64,000 bases of DNA from NCBI GenBank assembly GCA_019449655.1, contig JAHQXD010000003.1:203408-267407 (forward strand), given 5' to 3'. Within the stretch, counting starts at the first letter, position 1, and every line of letters starts with the position of its first letter. Below are positions 35,219 through 46,497 of the stretch, piece by piece. A program made the position numbers and the translations under genes. Under the pieces are notes generated by a model, which was given only the letters and a program-made list of their open reading frames with translations, did no database searches and was not told the DNA's origin. This DNA is from Ferrigenium straubiae (lineage in GTDB: Bacteria; Pseudomonadota; Gammaproteobacteria; Burkholderiales; Gallionellaceae).

Positions 35219-35273
35219 GTAGGTCGGGCTTTAGCCCGATGCTAACGCCTGGTCGGGCAAAAGCCCGACCTAC
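35219..35273. repeat. Palindromic REP-like repeat between rpoB and rpoC
   Basis: Two tandem hairpins, TCGGGC-TTTA-GCCCGA (35224-35239) and TCGGGC-AAAA-GCCCGA (35253-35268), are enclosed by GTAGG and CCTAC arms, so the whole 55 bp is close to palindromic. GTAGGTCGGGCT-type repeats are scattered intergenic elements in many proteobacteria. Being transcribed within the operon, it may affect mRNA processing between rpoB and rpoC. Confidence 0.85.
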
Positions 35274-35282
35274 TCCCTATCT

Positions 35283-38200
35283 TCAGTGCCGTACCAAATC
35301 CATATCAATACCCAAGGAACGGATTTCCTTGATGACCACGTTGAAGGATTCCGGCATGCCGGCATCGATCTTGTGATCGCCCTTGACGATGTTTTCATAA
35401 ACCTTGGTGCGCCCCGCCACGTCGTCGGACTTGACGGTCAGCATCTCCTGCAGGGTGTAAGCCGCACCGTAAGCTTCCAGTGCCCAGACTTCCATTTCAC
35501 CGAAACGCTGGCCGCCGAACTGCGCCTTGCCACCCAGCGGCTGCTGCGTCACGAGGCTGTACGGGCCGGTCGAACGCGCATGCATCTTGTCGTCCACCAG
35601 GTGGTGCAGCTTCAGCACATGCTTGTAGCCGACCGTCACCGGGCGATCGAAAGCCTCGCCGGTGCGCCCGTCGTGCAGCGTGGTCTGGCCTGACAGCGGC
35701 AGGTCAGCCAGCTCCAGCATGTACTTGATTTCTTCTTCGCTGGCACCGTCGAATACTGGCGTCGCAAACGGCACGCCCTTCGTCAGGTTGCGGCACAGCT
35801 CGATGACTTCATCGTCGCTGAACGCATCGATATCCACCGTTTGGCCATTGTGATGGTTGTAGATCTTGCCCAGGAACTTGCGCACCTCGGTGATCTTGGC
35901 ATTGGTCTGCAGCATGTCGTCGATCTTCTTGCCCAGCCCCTTGGCCGCCCAGCCCAGATGCGTCTCGAGAATCTGTCCGATGTTCATCCGCGACGGCACG
36001 CCGAGCGGATTCAGCACCACGTCCACCGGTGTACCGTCGGCCATGTACGGCATATCCTCCACCGGCACGATGCGCGACACCACGCCCTTGTTGCCGTGGC
36101 GGCCGGCCATCTTGTCGCCGGGTTGCAGGCGGCGCTTCACCGCGACATACACCTTGACCATCTTCTGCACGCCGGCCTGTAGCTCGTCGCCCTGGGTCAG
36201 CTTCTTCTTCTTCAGCTCGAAGGCGGCATCAAACTCGATGCGGTTCTGCGCCAGGCCTTCCTTGACCTGCTCCATCTGGGCTGCTACTTCGTCGTCGGCC
36301 ACGCGGATGTCGAACCATTGATGGTGTTCGATGCTGTGCAGGTATTCCTTGCCGATCTTGCTGCCCTTGGCCAGCTTCTTCGGCCCGCCGTTGGCAACCT
36401 TGTTGAGCAGCAGTTTTTCCAGGCGCGCGAACACGTCGGCTTCCACGATGCGCATCTGATCCGCGAGGTCCTTCTTGTAGCGGTTCAGTTCGTCATCGAT
36501 GATCTGTTGCGCACGCTTGTCGCGTTGCAACCCTTCGCGCGTGAATACCTGCACGTCGATCACCGTTCCCGAGCTGCCGGTCGGCACACGCAGGCTGGTA
36601 TCTTTCACGTCCGAGGCCTTCTCGCCGAAGATCGCGCGCAGCAGTTTTTCTTCCGGGGTCAGTTGCGTTTCGCCCTTGGGCGTCACCTTGCCGACCAGCA
36701 CGTCGCCCACTGCGACTTCCGCGCCGATATGCACGATGCCGCATTCGTCCAGGCGTGCGAGTTGCGCCTCCGCCAGATTCGGGATGTCGCGCGTGATTTC
36801 CTCCGGACCCAGCTTGGTGTCGCGCGCCGCGACGGTCAGCTCTTCGATGTGAATGGAAGTGAAACGGTCCTGCGCGAGGACGCGTTCGGAGATCAGGATC
36901 GAGTCCTCGTAGTTGTAGCCGTTCCACGGCATGAAAGCGACCAGCATGTTCTGGCCGAGAGCCAGTTCGCCCATATCGGTGGAAGCGCCGTCGGCAATCA
37001 CATCGCCGCGCGCAATCACATCGCCCACCTTGACCAGCGGACGCTGGTTGATGTTGGTGTTCTGGTTGGAGCGGGTGTACTTGATCAGGTTGTAGATGTC
37101 CACGCCGACTTCGCCGGCTGTGATTTCATTGTCGTTGGCACGCACCACGATACGGCCGGCGTCGACGTAGTCGATGCGCCCGCCGCGCCATGCCTGCACG
37201 GTCGTGCCGGAGTCGACGGCCACGGTACGCTCGATGCCGGTACCCACCAGCGGTTTTTCTGCGCGCAGACAGGGAACGGCCTGGCGTTGCATGTTGGCAC
37301 CCATCAGCGCGCGGTTCGCGTCGTCATGCTCGAGGAACGGGATCAGCGAGGCTGCGACCGACACCACCTGGGAAGGCGACACGTCCATGTACTCCAGCTT
37401 GTCCGGTTCGGCCAGCACGAATTCGTTGTGATGGCGCGCCGACACGATGTCGTTGGTGAAGTGGCCCTTCTTGTCCAACTCGGCATTCGCCTGGGCGATG
37501 GTGAACTTGCCTTCCTCGATCGCCGACAGATAATCGACCTCATCGGCCACCTTGCCCTTGCCCACCTTGCGGTACGGCGTCTCGATGAAGCCGTATTCGT
37601 TGGTGCGCGCATACAGCGCCAGCGAGTTGATCAGGCCGATGTTCGGGCCTTCCGGCGTTTCGATCGGGCACACGCGGCCATAGTGCGTCGGGTGCACGTC
37701 GCGCACTTCGAAGCCGGCGCGTTCGCGCGTCAGGCCGCCCGGACCGAGCGCGGAGATGCGGCGCTTATGGGTAATTTCGGACAGCGGATTGGTCTGGTCC
37801 ATGAACTGCGACAACTGGCTGGAGCCGAAGAATTCCTTGACCGCGGCCGAGATCGGTTTCGCGTTGATCAGGTCATGCGGCATCAGGTTGTCGGTCTCGG
37901 CCTGGCCGAGGCGTTCCTTGACGGCACGCTCCACGCGCGCCAAGCCGGCGCGGAACTGGTTCTCGGCCAGCTCGCCCACGGCGCGCACGCGGCGGTTGCC
38001 GAGGTGATCGATATCGTCGATTTCGCCGCGGCCATTGCGCAGTTCGACCAGTATCTTCACCACCTCGACGATGTCCTCGTTGGACAGGATCGATGCGCCG
38101 GTCAGTTCTTCGCGACCTATGCGGCGGTTGAACTTCATGCGGCCGACTGCGGACAGATCGTAGCGCTCCTCACTGAAGAACAGCCCGTGGAACAGGCTCT

Positions 38201-39359
38201 CGACAGCCTCTTCGGTCGGCGGCTCGCCGGGGCGCATCATGCGATAGATCGCTACGCGCGCCGTCCATTGATCGACGGTTTCGTCGGTACGCAGGGTTTG
38301 CGAAATGAACGCGCCGTGGTCCAGGTCATTGGTGTACAGCGTCTGGATTTTAGCGACACCTGCGGCTTGCAGCTTGTGCAGCAGCGCTTCGGTAATTTCG
38401 TCGTTGGCATTGGCGATGATTTCGCCGCTTTCCTTGTCCACAATGTTGTTTGCAATCACGCGGCCGGTCAGGAACTCTTCGGTAACGGCCAGCTTGTCGA
38501 TGCCGGCTTCCTGCATTTCGCGGATATGGCGCACGGTGATGCGCTTGTCCTTGGCCACGATGACCTTGCCGGATTTGCCGACGATGTCGAAGCGTGCTAC
38601 GTCGCCGCGCAGGCGCTCGGCCACCACTTCAAACTGGATGCCCTTCTTGCCCAAGTGGAAGGTGTCGAAGTCGAAGAACATCTTGAGCATGTCTTCGTTG
38701 CTGTAGCCGAGTGAACGCAACAGGATAGTGACCGGCATCTTGCGGCGGCGGTCGATACGGAAGTACACGTAGTCCTTCGCGTCGAATTCGAAATCCAGCC
38801 AGGAGCCGCGATACGGAATGATACGCGCGGAGAACAGTAGCTTGCCGGACGAATGGGTCTTGCCCCGGTCATGCTCGAAGAACACGCCGGGCGAACGGTG
38901 CAGCTGCGACACGATGACGCGCTCGGTGCCGTTGATCACGAACGAGCCGGTGGGCGTCATGAGCGGCATTTCGCCCATATACACTTCCTGCTCCTTGACT
39001 TCCTTGACCGTGGGCTTGGACGCTTCCTTGTCCATGATGGTCAGGCGCACACGCGCGCGCAGCGGCGAGGCATAAGTCAGGCCGCGCTGCTGGCATTCCT
39101 TGACATCGAACGGCGGCATGCCGAGCTGGTAGCTGACAAAGTCGAGGCGCGCATTTTTGGAATGGCTCTCGATCGGGAAAATGCCGTTGAAAGCGGCCTG
39201 CAGGCCTTCATTTTTCCGCTGTTCCGGCGGAGTATAGGCCTGCAGGAATGCGGCAAAAGATTCCAATTGGGTAGACAGCAGGAATGGAACCGGTAACGCG
39301 CCGACTCGCTTGGCAAAACTTTTACGAATGCGTTTTTTTTCGGTAAAAGAGTAGCTCAT
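35283..39359 (-). CDS. rpoB: DNA-directed RNA polymerase subunit beta
   Basis: Beta forms the second pincer of RNA polymerase and contains the rifampicin pocket. The 1358-aa protein starts [20 protein letters not shown]. The rifampicin region ([20 protein letters not shown] then [13 protein letters not shown]) keeps the Asp, His and Ser positions associated with sensitivity; Thr replaces the second Asn of the E. coli sequence. The C-terminal switch and clamp motifs ([20 protein letters not shown]) are intact. Confidence 0.99.
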   Translation of the reverse strand: MSYSFTEKKRIRKSFAKRVGALPVPFLLSTQLESFAAFLQAYTPPEQRKNEGLQAAFNGIFPIESHSKNARLDFVSYQLGMPPFDVKECQQRGLTYASPLRARVRLTIMDKEASKPTVKEVKEQEVYMGEMPLMTPTGSFVINGTERVIVSQLHRSPGVFFEHDRGKTHSSGKLLFSARIIPYRGSWLDFEFDAKDYVYFRIDRRRKMPVTILLRSLGYSNEDMLKMFFDFDTFHLGKKGIQFEVVAERLRGDVARFDIVGKSGKVIVAKDKRITVRHIREMQEAGIDKLAVTEEFLTGRVIANNIVDKESGEIIANANDEITEALLHKLQAAGVAKIQTLYTNDLDHGAFISQTLRTDETVDQWTARVAIYRMMRPGEPPTEEAVESLFHGLFFSEERYDLSAVGRMKFNRRIGREELTGASILSNEDIVEVVKILVELRNGRGEIDDIDHLGNRRVRAVGELAENQFRAGLARVERAVKERLGQAETDNLMPHDLINAKPISAAVKEFFGSSQLSQFMDQTNPLSEITHKRRISALGPGGLTRERAGFEVRDVHPTHYGRVCPIETPEGPNIGLINSLALYARTNEYGFIETPYRKVGKGKVADEVDYLSAIEEGKFTIAQANAELDKKGHFTNDIVSARHHNEFVLAEPDKLEYMDVSPSQVVSVAASLIPFLEHDDANRALMGANMQRQAVPCLRAEKPLVGTGIERTVAVDSGTTVQAWRGGRIDYVDAGRIVVRANDNEITAGEVGVDIYNLIKYTRSNQNTNINQRPLVKVGDVIARGDVIADGASTDMGELALGQNMLVAFMPWNGYNYEDSILISERVLAQDRFTSIHIEELTVAARDTKLGPEEITRDIPNLAEAQLARLDECGIVHIGAEVAVGDVLVGKVTPKGETQLTPEEKLLRAIFGEKASDVKDTSLRVPTGSSGTVIDVQVFTREGLQRDKRAQQIIDDELNRYKKDLADQMRIVEADVFARLEKLLLNKVANGGPKKLAKGSKIGKEYLHSIEHHQWFDIRVADDEVAAQMEQVKEGLAQNRIEFDAAFELKKKKLTQGDELQAGVQKMVKVYVAVKRRLQPGDKMAGRHGNKGVVSRIVPVEDMPYMADGTPVDVVLNPLGVPSRMNIGQILETHLGWAAKGLGKKIDDMLQTNAKITEVRKFLGKIYNHHNGQTVDIDAFSDDEVIELCRNLTKGVPFATPVFDGASEEEIKYMLELADLPLSGQTTLHDGRTGEAFDRPVTVGYKHVLKLHHLVDDKMHARSTGPYSLVTQQPLGGKAQFGGQRFGEMEVWALEAYGAAYTLQEMLTVKSDDVAGRTKVYENIVKGDHKIDAGMPESFNVVIKEIRSLGIDMDLVRH

Positions 39360-39484
39360 ATAATCTCCACGATCGAAGGAAAACGAAGTTTCAGTACAGA
39401 CTAACCTAGGTTATGCCGGAACTAAAAAGACAGGGGGCAGGAAGTGATTATCGGCTTCCTGGCCGCTGGTTTCTTAAAGCGGCA

Positions 39485-39512
39485 AAAGGCTGACGGTAAG
39501 CCGCCAGCCTTT
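39485..39512 (-). terminator. Attenuator-like hairpin between rplL and rpoB
   Basis: An 8-bp stem AAAGGCTG/CAGCCTTT with a 12-base loop is followed on the minus strand by TTTTGCCG, 16 bp past the rplL stop. E. coli has a partial terminator at the same junction that sets the ratio of ribosomal proteins to polymerase; a similar role is inferred. Confidence 0.65.
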
Positions 39513-39527
39513 CTGCCACGCACAACC

Positions 39528-39905
39528 TTACTTGATTTCAGCAGTTGCGCCAGCTTCGGTCAGCTGCTTGGCGATTGCATCAGCATCAGCCTTGGACACA
39601 CCTTCCTTGACGGGCTTCGGTGCGCCGTCCACCAGGTCCTTGGCTTCCTTCAGGCCCAGGCCGGTGATGGTACGAACCACCTTGATCGTGTTCACCTTGT
39701 TGTCGCCGGCGGACTTCAGGATCACGGTGAATTCGGTTTGCTCGGCGGCAGCAGCACCAGCGGCAGCAGCACCGCCAGCAGCCGGAGCAGCCATCGCAGC
39801 AGCGGAAACACCGAACTTCTCTTCAATCGCCTTCACCAACTCGTTGAGTTCCAGCACGGACATGTTGTCCAGTGCAGCCAAAAATGCGTCTTTATCGAAT
39901 GCCAT
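39528..39905 (-). CDS. rplL: 50S ribosomal protein L7/L12
   Basis: L7/L12 dimers form the flexible stalk that recruits translational GTPases. The 125-aa protein has the N-terminal dimerisation domain (about 1-35), an Ala/Gly-rich hinge (about 36-55) and the C-terminal factor-binding domain with [24 protein letters not shown] sequence ([15 protein letters not shown] is partly replaced by [15 protein letters not shown]). It lies just downstream of rplJ. Confidence 0.98.
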   Translation of the reverse strand: MAFDKDAFLAALDNMSVLELNELVKAIEEKFGVSAAAMAAPAAGGAAAAGAAAAEQTEFTVILKSAGDNKVNTIKVVRTITGLGLKEAKDLVDGAPKPVKEGVSKADADAIAKQLTEAGATAEIK

Positions 39906-39936
39906 TTTGTTTTCCTATCTTTAAAAATTAATCGGA

Positions 39937-40434
39937 TCAAGCAGCAGCAGGTTCTTTCTTCGCGGCAACCGCGCCAAGCACGCGGGCCAAGCCAGAAACC
40001 GGCGACTGCAGCAAACCGCACAGTTGTGCCAGCAGGACTTCCTTCGACGGCACGGAAGCCAGCGCATTCACGCCCGCAGCATCCAGCACCTTGCCGTTGT
40101 ACGACCCCGCCTTCACTACCAGCTTGTCGTTCGTCTTGGCGAATTCATGCACCACCTTGGCGGCAGCGACGGCGTCCGCGCTGATGCTGTACACCAGCGG
40201 GCCGACCATCTTGTCGCCCAGGGATTCGAACTGGGTACCTTGCACCGCGCGGCGCGCCAGCGTGTTCTTCAACACGTGGAAATACACCCCCGACTTGCGT
40301 GCATTGGCACGCAGCCTGGTGATGTCGCCGACCTGGATGCCACGATACTCTGCCAAAACGATGGTCTGGGCCTTTGCAACTTGTGCACTGACTTCCGCGA
40401 CCACTGCCTGTTTCTCTTGCAGATTGAGACTCAA
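39937..40434 (-). CDS. rplJ: 50S ribosomal protein L10, TTG start
   Basis: L10 anchors the L7/L12 stalk and represses its own mRNA. The family N-terminus (M)[20 protein letters not shown] begins at a TTG at 40434, preceded four bases earlier by GGAGGA. That gives the normal length of 165 aa. The ATGs at 40446 and 40476 would place this ribosome-binding site within the coding sequence and add residues unknown in the family. The C-terminus carries the L12-binding helix region. Confidence 0.95.
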   Translation of the reverse strand: MSLNLQEKQAVVAEVSAQVAKAQTIVLAEYRGIQVGDITRLRANARKSGVYFHVLKNTLARRAVQGTQFESLGDKMVGPLVYSISADAVAAAKVVHEFAKTNDKLVVKAGSYNGKVLDAAGVNALASVPSKEVLLAQLCGLLQSPVSGLARVLGAVAAKKEPAAA

Positions 40435-40489
40435 GTCTTCCTCCATTATTCCGGAATGTATTTGCGCACATTCCATCGGTTACAACAGC

Positions 40490-40630
40490 GACCTTGAGCC
40501 AGGAAAACAACTCCTGCTCGCGGGCCACACCATCTACGTGGGCCGCCGGGTGTCCGATGATCCGAACGCTCCGTCAATTAAGTCTCCGGCCGACAACTCC
40601 TTTGACACCTACGGTCTTTGATGCTGCCAG
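40490..40630 (-). promoter_or_regulatory. L10 autoregulatory leader of rplJL
   Basis: The minus strand upstream of rplJ contains CAAAGACCGTAGGTGTC, then ACTTAATTGACGGAG and CCCACGTAGATGGTG. These match in order the conserved blocks of the E. coli rplJ leader (AAAGACCGCAGGTG, ACTTAAT, TGCGTAGACGGTG), which forms the kink-turn bound by the L10-(L12)4 complex to repress translation. Boundaries are approximate. Confidence 0.75.
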
Positions 40631-40654
40631 CACGCCAGCAGTCCAAAGATCAGA

Positions 40655-40680
40655 GGCGACAGGATTTTCATCCTGCCGCC
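40655..40680 (-). other. Strong hairpin in the rplA-rplJ intergenic region
   Basis: A 10-bp stem with one mismatch (40655-40665 with 40670-40680) around a four-base loop lies 13 bp after the rplA stop. No U-tract follows, so it is more likely an RNA-processing or stability element than a terminator. Confidence 0.5.
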
Positions 40681-40692
40681 AAATTCAAAACA

Positions 40693-41379
40693 CTATGCCG
40701 TCAGGCTAGCCTGCTCGACGCGGATGCCGGCTCCCATGGTGCTGGAGATGGATACCTTTTTCAGGTACACCCCCTTGGATGCCGCGGGCTTGGCCTTGTT
40801 CAGCGCGTCGACCAACGCCAGCAGGTTTTCACGCAACGCTTCCGGCGCGAACGAAGCACGGCCGATGGTGCACTGCACGATGCCGTTTTTGTCGGTGCGG
40901 TACTGCACCTGTCCGGCCTTGGCATTCTTCACCGCACCCGCCACGTCGGCGGACACCGTACCCACCTTGGGGTTAGGCATCAAACCGCGCGGACCGAGGA
41001 TCTGGCCCAGTTGACCGACCAGACGCATCGCATCCGGGCTGGCGATCAGCACGTCAAAGTTCAGGTTGCCACCCTTGATGGATTCGGCCAGGTCGTCGAA
41101 ACCGACGATGTCTGCACCTGCTGCCTTAGCCTCTTCGGCCTTGGCTCCCTGCGCAAATACCGCCACACGCACCACCTTGCCGGTGCCCTTGGGCAGCACC
41201 ACGGAGCCGCGCACCAACTGATCGGACTTGCGGGCATCGATGCCGAGGTTCACCGCAACGTCGATGGACTCATCAAACTTCGCCACGGCGGTTTCCTTGA
41301 CCAGATTCAGCGCATCGTTCAGCGGATACAGCTTGTTGCGGTCGACCTTGGCCGCAATTGCCTTATAACGTTTGGACAT
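40693..41379 (-). CDS. rplA: 50S ribosomal protein L1
   Basis: L1 forms the mobile stalk that helps release E-site tRNA and represses the rplKA mRNA. From the ATG at 41379 it is 228 aa, starting [20 protein letters not shown] and containing [20 protein letters not shown]. The open frame runs 22 codons upstream into rplK and is rejected. One base separates the start from the rplK stop (TAAcATG). Confidence 0.98.
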   Translation of the reverse strand: MSKRYKAIAAKVDRNKLYPLNDALNLVKETAVAKFDESIDVAVNLGIDARKSDQLVRGSVVLPKGTGKVVRVAVFAQGAKAEEAKAAGADIVGFDDLAESIKGGNLNFDVLIASPDAMRLVGQLGQILGPRGLMPNPKVGTVSADVAGAVKNAKAGQVQYRTDKNGIVQCTIGRASFAPEALRENLLALVDALNKAKPAASKGVYLKKVSISSTMGAGIRVEQASLTA

Positions 41380-41380
41380 G

Positions 41381-41812
41381 TTATACGCCCTCCACAGTAA
41401 TGCCCATGCTGCGCGCGCTGCCAGCGATGGTGCGCACTGCGGCATCCATATCGGCGGCCGTCAGGTCGGGCATCTTGGTTGTTGCGATTTCTTCCGCTTG
41501 CTTGCGGGTCAGCTTGCCCACCTTGTCGGTGTGCGGCGTCTTGCTGCCCTTTTGCACGCCGGCTGCCTTCTTGATCAGAATGGTCGCGGGCGGGGTCTTC
41601 ATGATGAAGGTGAAGCTCTTGTCCGCGAATGCGGTGATCACCACCGGAATCGGCAGACCGGGTTCCACGCCTTGCGTCTGTGCGTTAAACGCCTTGCAGA
41701 ACTCCATGATATTCAGGCCACGCTGACCCAATGCCGGGCCAATCGGTGGACTTGGATTTGCCTTGCCGGCAGGCACTTGCAGCTTGATGTAGCCGACTAC
41801 TTTTTTTGCCAT
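41381..41812 (-). CDS. rplK: 50S ribosomal protein L11
   Basis: L11 is in the GTPase-associated centre and is needed for RelA activation. The 143-aa protein starts [20 protein letters not shown] and has [20 protein letters not shown] and the C-terminal rRNA-binding domain ending [13 protein letters not shown]. The 110-bp gap to nusG holds the leader of the rplKA unit; I see no clear promoter in it. Confidence 0.98.
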   Translation of the reverse strand: MAKKVVGYIKLQVPAGKANPSPPIGPALGQRGLNIMEFCKAFNAQTQGVEPGLPIPVVITAFADKSFTFIMKTPPATILIKKAAGVQKGSKTPHTDKVGKLTRKQAEEIATTKMPDLTAADMDAAVRTIAGSARSMGITVEGV

Positions 41813-41936
41813 GATATGCTCCTGTCAAACGGGTACCAGCGAAACTTTTCGTTTCTCCCCAACGTAAGAAATGACAAACGGGAAACTGCATCTGCAATCC
41901 TTGCAGGCTGCGTTCCCCCTCCGCATTCCTCGCTCT

Positions 41937-42470
41937 TCAGCCTTTTTCTACCTGGCCGAAATCCAGCTCCACGGGTGTCGAGCGACCGAAAATGGTCACC
42001 GCCACGCGTATCTTGTTCTTGTCGTAATTGACATCCTCGACCGTGCCGTTGAAGTCGGTAAACGGGCCTTCCTTGACGCGCACCGCCTCACCCACCTCAA
42101 ACAGCACCTTGGGCCTGGGTTTTTCGACCCCGGCCTGCATCTGCTGCATGATGTTCTGCACTTCCTTTTCACTGATCGGCGTGGGCTTCATCGCCGAGCC
42201 GCCCAGGAAACCGGTTACCTTTGGGGTGCTCTTCACCAGATGCCAAGACTCATCGGTCATTTCCATCTCGACCAGCACATAGCCCGGGAAAAACTTGCGC
42301 TCGGTAATACTCTTTTGCCCGGATTTCAGCTCCACCACCTCTTCGACGGGAACCAGAATCTGTCCGAACTTGTCCTGCATTCCCTCGCGCTGAATGCGCT
42401 CGGTCAGTGCACGCTGCACGCTTTTCTCAAACTGCGAGTACGTATGAACAACATACCAGTTCTTGGCCAT
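41937..42470 (-). CDS. nusG: Transcription termination/antitermination protein NusG
   Basis: NusG binds RNA polymerase and couples it to Rho or, through S10, to the ribosome. The 177-aa protein starts [20 protein letters not shown] (NGN domain, including [12 protein letters not shown]) and ends with a KOW domain ([20 protein letters not shown]). Its ATG shares one base with the secE stop (TGATG); the GTG one codon upstream is not preferred. Confidence 0.98.
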   Translation of the reverse strand: MAKNWYVVHTYSQFEKSVQRALTERIQREGMQDKFGQILVPVEEVVELKSGQKSITERKFFPGYVLVEMEMTDESWHLVKSTPKVTGFLGGSAMKPTPISEKEVQNIMQQMQAGVEKPRPKVLFEVGEAVRVKEGPFTDFNGTVEDVNYDKNKIRVAVTIFGRSTPVELDFGQVEKG

Positions 42471-42817
42471 CACTCACCCCGTCCCATCAGTTTATTCACC
42501 ACCACCATCAGGCTGGCATCAACTGCCCACAGGAACAATGCCATGATGATGGTAAACACGATCACGATGCCTGTGGTTTGCAGCGTTTCCTTGCGCGTCG
42601 GCCAGGATACACGCTTCGCCTCGGCAACAGAATCCTTGCCGAAAGCAAAAAAACGTTTCCCCGGTTCGCTGGTCCATGCCACTACAGCCGCCAGCAACAG
42701 GCCCACCAGCACCGAAGCCACCTTCAGCACTGCCGCACTATCGCGCAGGTAATAGAAGCCTGCAATACCTGCCACTACTAGCAGGAAAGCAACCAGCAAC
42801 TTGATTTTATCTGCCAT
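42470..42817 (-). CDS. secE: Preprotein translocase subunit SecE
   Basis: SecE clamps SecY in the inner membrane. From the ATG at 42817 it is 115 aa, with three hydrophobic segments (near residues 6-25, 32-50 and 85-110) as in E. coli. The conserved cytoplasmic amphipathic stretch [20 protein letters not shown] precedes the third. It is coupled to nusG and lies 34 bp after tRNA-Trp. Confidence 0.96.
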   Translation of the reverse strand: MADKIKLLVAFLLVVAGIAGFYYLRDSAAVLKVASVLVGLLLAAVVAWTSEPGKRFFAFGKDSVAEAKRVSWPTRKETLQTTGIVIVFTIIMALFLWAVDASLMVVVNKLMGRGE

Positions 42818-42851
42818 GCGCAATTATTCCGATCAACTATTACTTACCTTT

Positions 42852-42927
42852 TGGCAGGCCAGGAGGGTCTCGAACCCCCAACCCTCGGTTTTGGAGACCG
42901 ATACTCTACCAATTGAGCTACTGGCCT
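42852..42927 (-). tRNA. tRNA-Trp (CCA)
   Basis: The 76-base gene folds as a full cloverleaf: acceptor AGGCCAG/CTGGCCT, D-arm GTAGCTCAATTGGTAGAG, anticodon stem CGGTC with loop containing CCA, T-arm GGGGGTTCGAGACCC. The 3' CCA is encoded. Placed between tuf and secE, as in the E. coli tufB region. Confidence 0.97.
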
Positions 42928-42955
42928 AAAACCCGGGAAGGAAGAAGAGAGAATG

Positions 42956-42997
42956 GAGAAGGGTCATCCCCCTCCCTCTTCACCCTTCACCCTTCTC
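42956..42997 (-). other. Hairpin downstream of the second tuf
   Basis: A 9-bp stem (GAGAAGGGT at 42956-42964 with ACCCTTCTC at 42989-42997) lies directly after the tuf stop on the minus strand, followed by a C/T-rich stretch. It may be a weak terminator or an RNA-processing site before tRNA-Trp. Confidence 0.4.
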
Positions 42998-43003
42998 ATC
43001 CTT

Positions 43004-44194
<1,191 letters not shown>

Positions 44195-44236
44195 GATTTT
44201 TCCTTATCAATGTCAAACGTTAACAATAAAAACTAA

Positions 44237-44311
<75 letters not shown>

Positions 44312-44321
44312 AAAACTAAAC

Positions 44322-44395
44322 TGGAGCGGGTGAAGGGAATCGAACCCTCGTCGTAAGTTTGGAAAACTTCTGCTCTACCATTGAGCTACACCCGC
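44322..44395 (-). tRNA. tRNA-Gly (TCC)
   Basis: The 74-base cloverleaf has acceptor GCGGGTG/CACCCGC, D-arm GTAGCTCAATGGTAGAGC, anticodon loop TTTTCCAAA reading TCC, T-loop GGTTCGATTCCC and encoded CCA. It lies 10 bp upstream of tRNA-Thr. Confidence 0.96.
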
Positions 44396-44464
44396 AGGCT
44401 TTCCCACCAAACAACGGCTTAAAGCAAGCAGTTGCCACAACCCAGTAAAAAATATTCAACTATT

Positions 44465-44550
44465 TGGTGGAGGGGGACGGATTCGAACCATCGTACTCAT
44501 AAGAGGGCAGATTTACAGTCTGCTGCCTTTAACCACTCGGCCACCCCTCC
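44465..44550 (-). tRNA. tRNA-Tyr (GTA)
   Basis: The 86-base class II tRNA has acceptor GGAGGGG/CCCCTCC, anticodon loop CTGTAAA reading GTA, a long variable arm, T-loop GGTTCGAATCC and encoded CCA. First gene of the tRNA-tuf unit. Confidence 0.96.
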
Positions 44551-44564
44551 AAACAGAACTTGCG

Positions 44565-44593
44565 ATTATGTCAATTCCCGCCTCGGATGTCAA
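44565..44593 (-). promoter_or_regulatory. Promoter of the tRNA-Tyr/Gly/Thr-tuf operon
   Basis: On the minus strand a perfect TTGACA (44588-44593), a 17-bp spacer and CATAAT (44565-44570) end 14 bp before tRNA-Tyr. This is near-consensus sigma-70 and fits a strongly expressed stable-RNA operon. The remaining 100 bp up to dnaG carry nothing else I can identify. Confidence 0.8.
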
Positions 44594-44709
44594 ACCAAAG
44601 CCCCGTCCCGAATTAAAAATCACCGGGAGTCGTCGTCAAAAGAGATCATTACACTGGGCAAAAAGCTATCGAAACAGCAAATTTCGCTGACATCGAAGCA
44701 AAGAAGCAA

Positions 44710-46443
44710 TCAGCCACCCTGCAGCAACTTCAACAGCTGCTTGTACTGCTCTCGCTCCTCATCGCTCAGACCGTTAGTGCCGCCTCGTGCTTTTATCTGT
44801 AACGCCTGAAATTGCTGACGATACCGACCTTCGCTGATTCTGCTCATCAACCCGGAAAACTCCGCCGCCACATCAAAATTTTCACCCCAATTCAGCATAT
44901 CCGCCTCTGCCGCCGCTAGAGTTTTTTCGTGCGCCGTGCCTTGGAACATCTGCATGAGCGCCGCACCGCCTACTTCAAAACCGGCTTCACGCAATGCATA
45001 GAGCAACGCCGCCACCGCCTCGGCTTCCGCGCCTTCACCGTACCAATCGGCGTGGATTTGCGCACCCAGCGCCGGCTGCGCAATCAGGCATTGCAGCAGC
45101 AGCCGATGCGCCGAAGGCGCTGCGCGCCCGGCTTTCTGGAAGACCCGGGGAGCCGTACGCGCGACCGGCTTGATCTCATACAGAGCTTCCAGTTCCACCT
45201 GACTCACCCCGGCGAGTGCCGCAATTTCCTTGCGCAGCAACAGGGCAGTGGCCGGCGCGGCAATCGCGGTCAACAGCGGTTTGGCGCGCTGCAGCAACTG
45301 GCTGCGTCCCTCCTGGGTGCGCAAGTCCAGCTCCGCGCTGATTTCGCGCAGCAAATAGGCAGATAACGGCATCGCCTCCTGCACGCGCTGCTCGAAGGCA
45401 TCCCTGCCGAATTCGCGGATGAAACTGTCAGGATCATGCTCGACCGGCAGAAACAGGAAGCTGATGCGCTTTCCGTCCTGCAAGTGGGGCAGCGCGTTTT
45501 CCAGCGCGCGCCAAGCCGCCTTCTGTCCGGCCTTGTCGCCGTCGAAGCTGAACACGATGTGTTCGGTCAGGTGCAGCAGTTTCTGCACGTGATACGGCGT
45601 GGTTGCCGTACCCAGCGTCGCCACGGCATATTCCACGCCGTGCTGCGCGAGCGCCACCACATCCATGTAACCCTCCACCACCAGCACCCGCTGCGAAGCG
45701 CGGATCGCCTTCTGCGCCTGATACAGGCCGTACAGCTCGCGCCCCTTTTCGAACAGCGGCGTCTCGGGCGAGTTGAGGTACTTGGGCTCACCCTTGTCCA
45801 GCACCCGCCCGCCGAAGCCGATGACCTGCCCGCGCACGTTGATGATGGGGAACATGATGCGGTCGCGGAAGCGGTCGTAGCGCTTGCCTTCGTCGCCGGC
45901 GATCACCAGCCCGGTTTCGCTCAGCGTATCGCTCTGGTAATCGGGAAACGCCGCCGCAAGATTCTGCCAGCCGTCCGGCGCGTAACCGATGCCGAATTTC
46001 GCGGCGATCTCGCCGGACAGCCCACGCCGCTTGAGGTAATCGATCGCGCGCGGCGATTGCTTGAGTTGCTCGCGGTAGTAGCGCGTGGCGACCTGCATCA
46101 CCTCGTACAAATCCGGCGCAACTTTCTGGTAGGCCTCCCCTGCGGCTGGACGCTCGCGCGGCACTTCCAGACCAGCGCTGCGTGCCAGCTCCTCGATCGC
46201 CTCGACAAAGCCGAATCCGGCATGCTCCATGACAAAGCTGATCGCCGTGCCATGCGCCCCGCAGCCGAAGCAATGGTAAAACTGCTTGGACTGACTGACG
46301 GTAAACGAGGGGGATTTTTCGCTGTGGAACGGGCAGCAGGCGACAAAATTCGCACCGGCCTTTTTGAGCGGCACGTAGCGCTCAACCACGTCCACGATAT
46401 CGAGACGATTAAGCAGGTCCTGAATAAAACTTTTCGGAATCAA
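44710..46443 (-). CDS. dnaG: DNA primase
   Basis: DnaG makes RNA primers for the replisome. It has the N-terminal CHC2 zinc finger (CCPFH...YHCFGCG), a TOPRIM domain with VLVVEGYMDVVAL and FSFDGDKAGQKAA, and a helical C-terminal DnaB-binding region. I prefer the TTG at 46443 (LIPKSFIQDLLNRLDIVD gives the family start MIPxxFIQDLL), with AAAGGTG upstream. The ATG at 46458 adds five residues (MKGAG) and has no ribosome-binding site. It is third in the rpsU-yqeY-dnaG cluster; rpoD does not follow. Confidence 0.95.
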   Translation of the reverse strand: MIPKSFIQDLLNRLDIVDVVERYVPLKKAGANFVACCPFHSEKSPSFTVSQSKQFYHCFGCGAHGTAISFVMEHAGFGFVEAIEELARSAGLEVPRERPAAGEAYQKVAPDLYEVMQVATRYYREQLKQSPRAIDYLKRRGLSGEIAAKFGIGYAPDGWQNLAAAFPDYQSDTLSETGLVIAGDEGKRYDRFRDRIMFPIINVRGQVIGFGGRVLDKGEPKYLNSPETPLFEKGRELYGLYQAQKAIRASQRVLVVEGYMDVVALAQHGVEYAVATLGTATTPYHVQKLLHLTEHIVFSFDGDKAGQKAAWRALENALPHLQDGKRISFLFLPVEHDPDSFIREFGRDAFEQRVQEAMPLSAYLLREISAELDLRTQEGRSQLLQRAKPLLTAIAAPATALLLRKEIAALAGVSQVELEALYEIKPVARTAPRVFQKAGRAAPSAHRLLLQCLIAQPALGAQIHADWYGEGAEAEAVAALLYALREAGFEVGGAALMQMFQGTAHEKTLAAAEADMLNWGENFDVAAEFSGLMSRISEGRYRQQFQALQIKARGGTNGLSDEEREQYKQLLKLLQGG

Positions 46444-46497
46444 GCCCGCACCTTTCATCGCTGCCGGCAGGGCGCCGGCGGAACGGTTAACCGGGAA

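Noticed and set aside
36318..38714. 798-codon open frame opposite rpoB
   Set aside because: Antisense shadow of rpoB with biased composition and no recognisable domain.
42928..42955. Purine-rich stretch between tRNA-Trp and the hairpin considered as a small RNA gene
   Set aside because: No promoter, conserved fold or terminator is evident.
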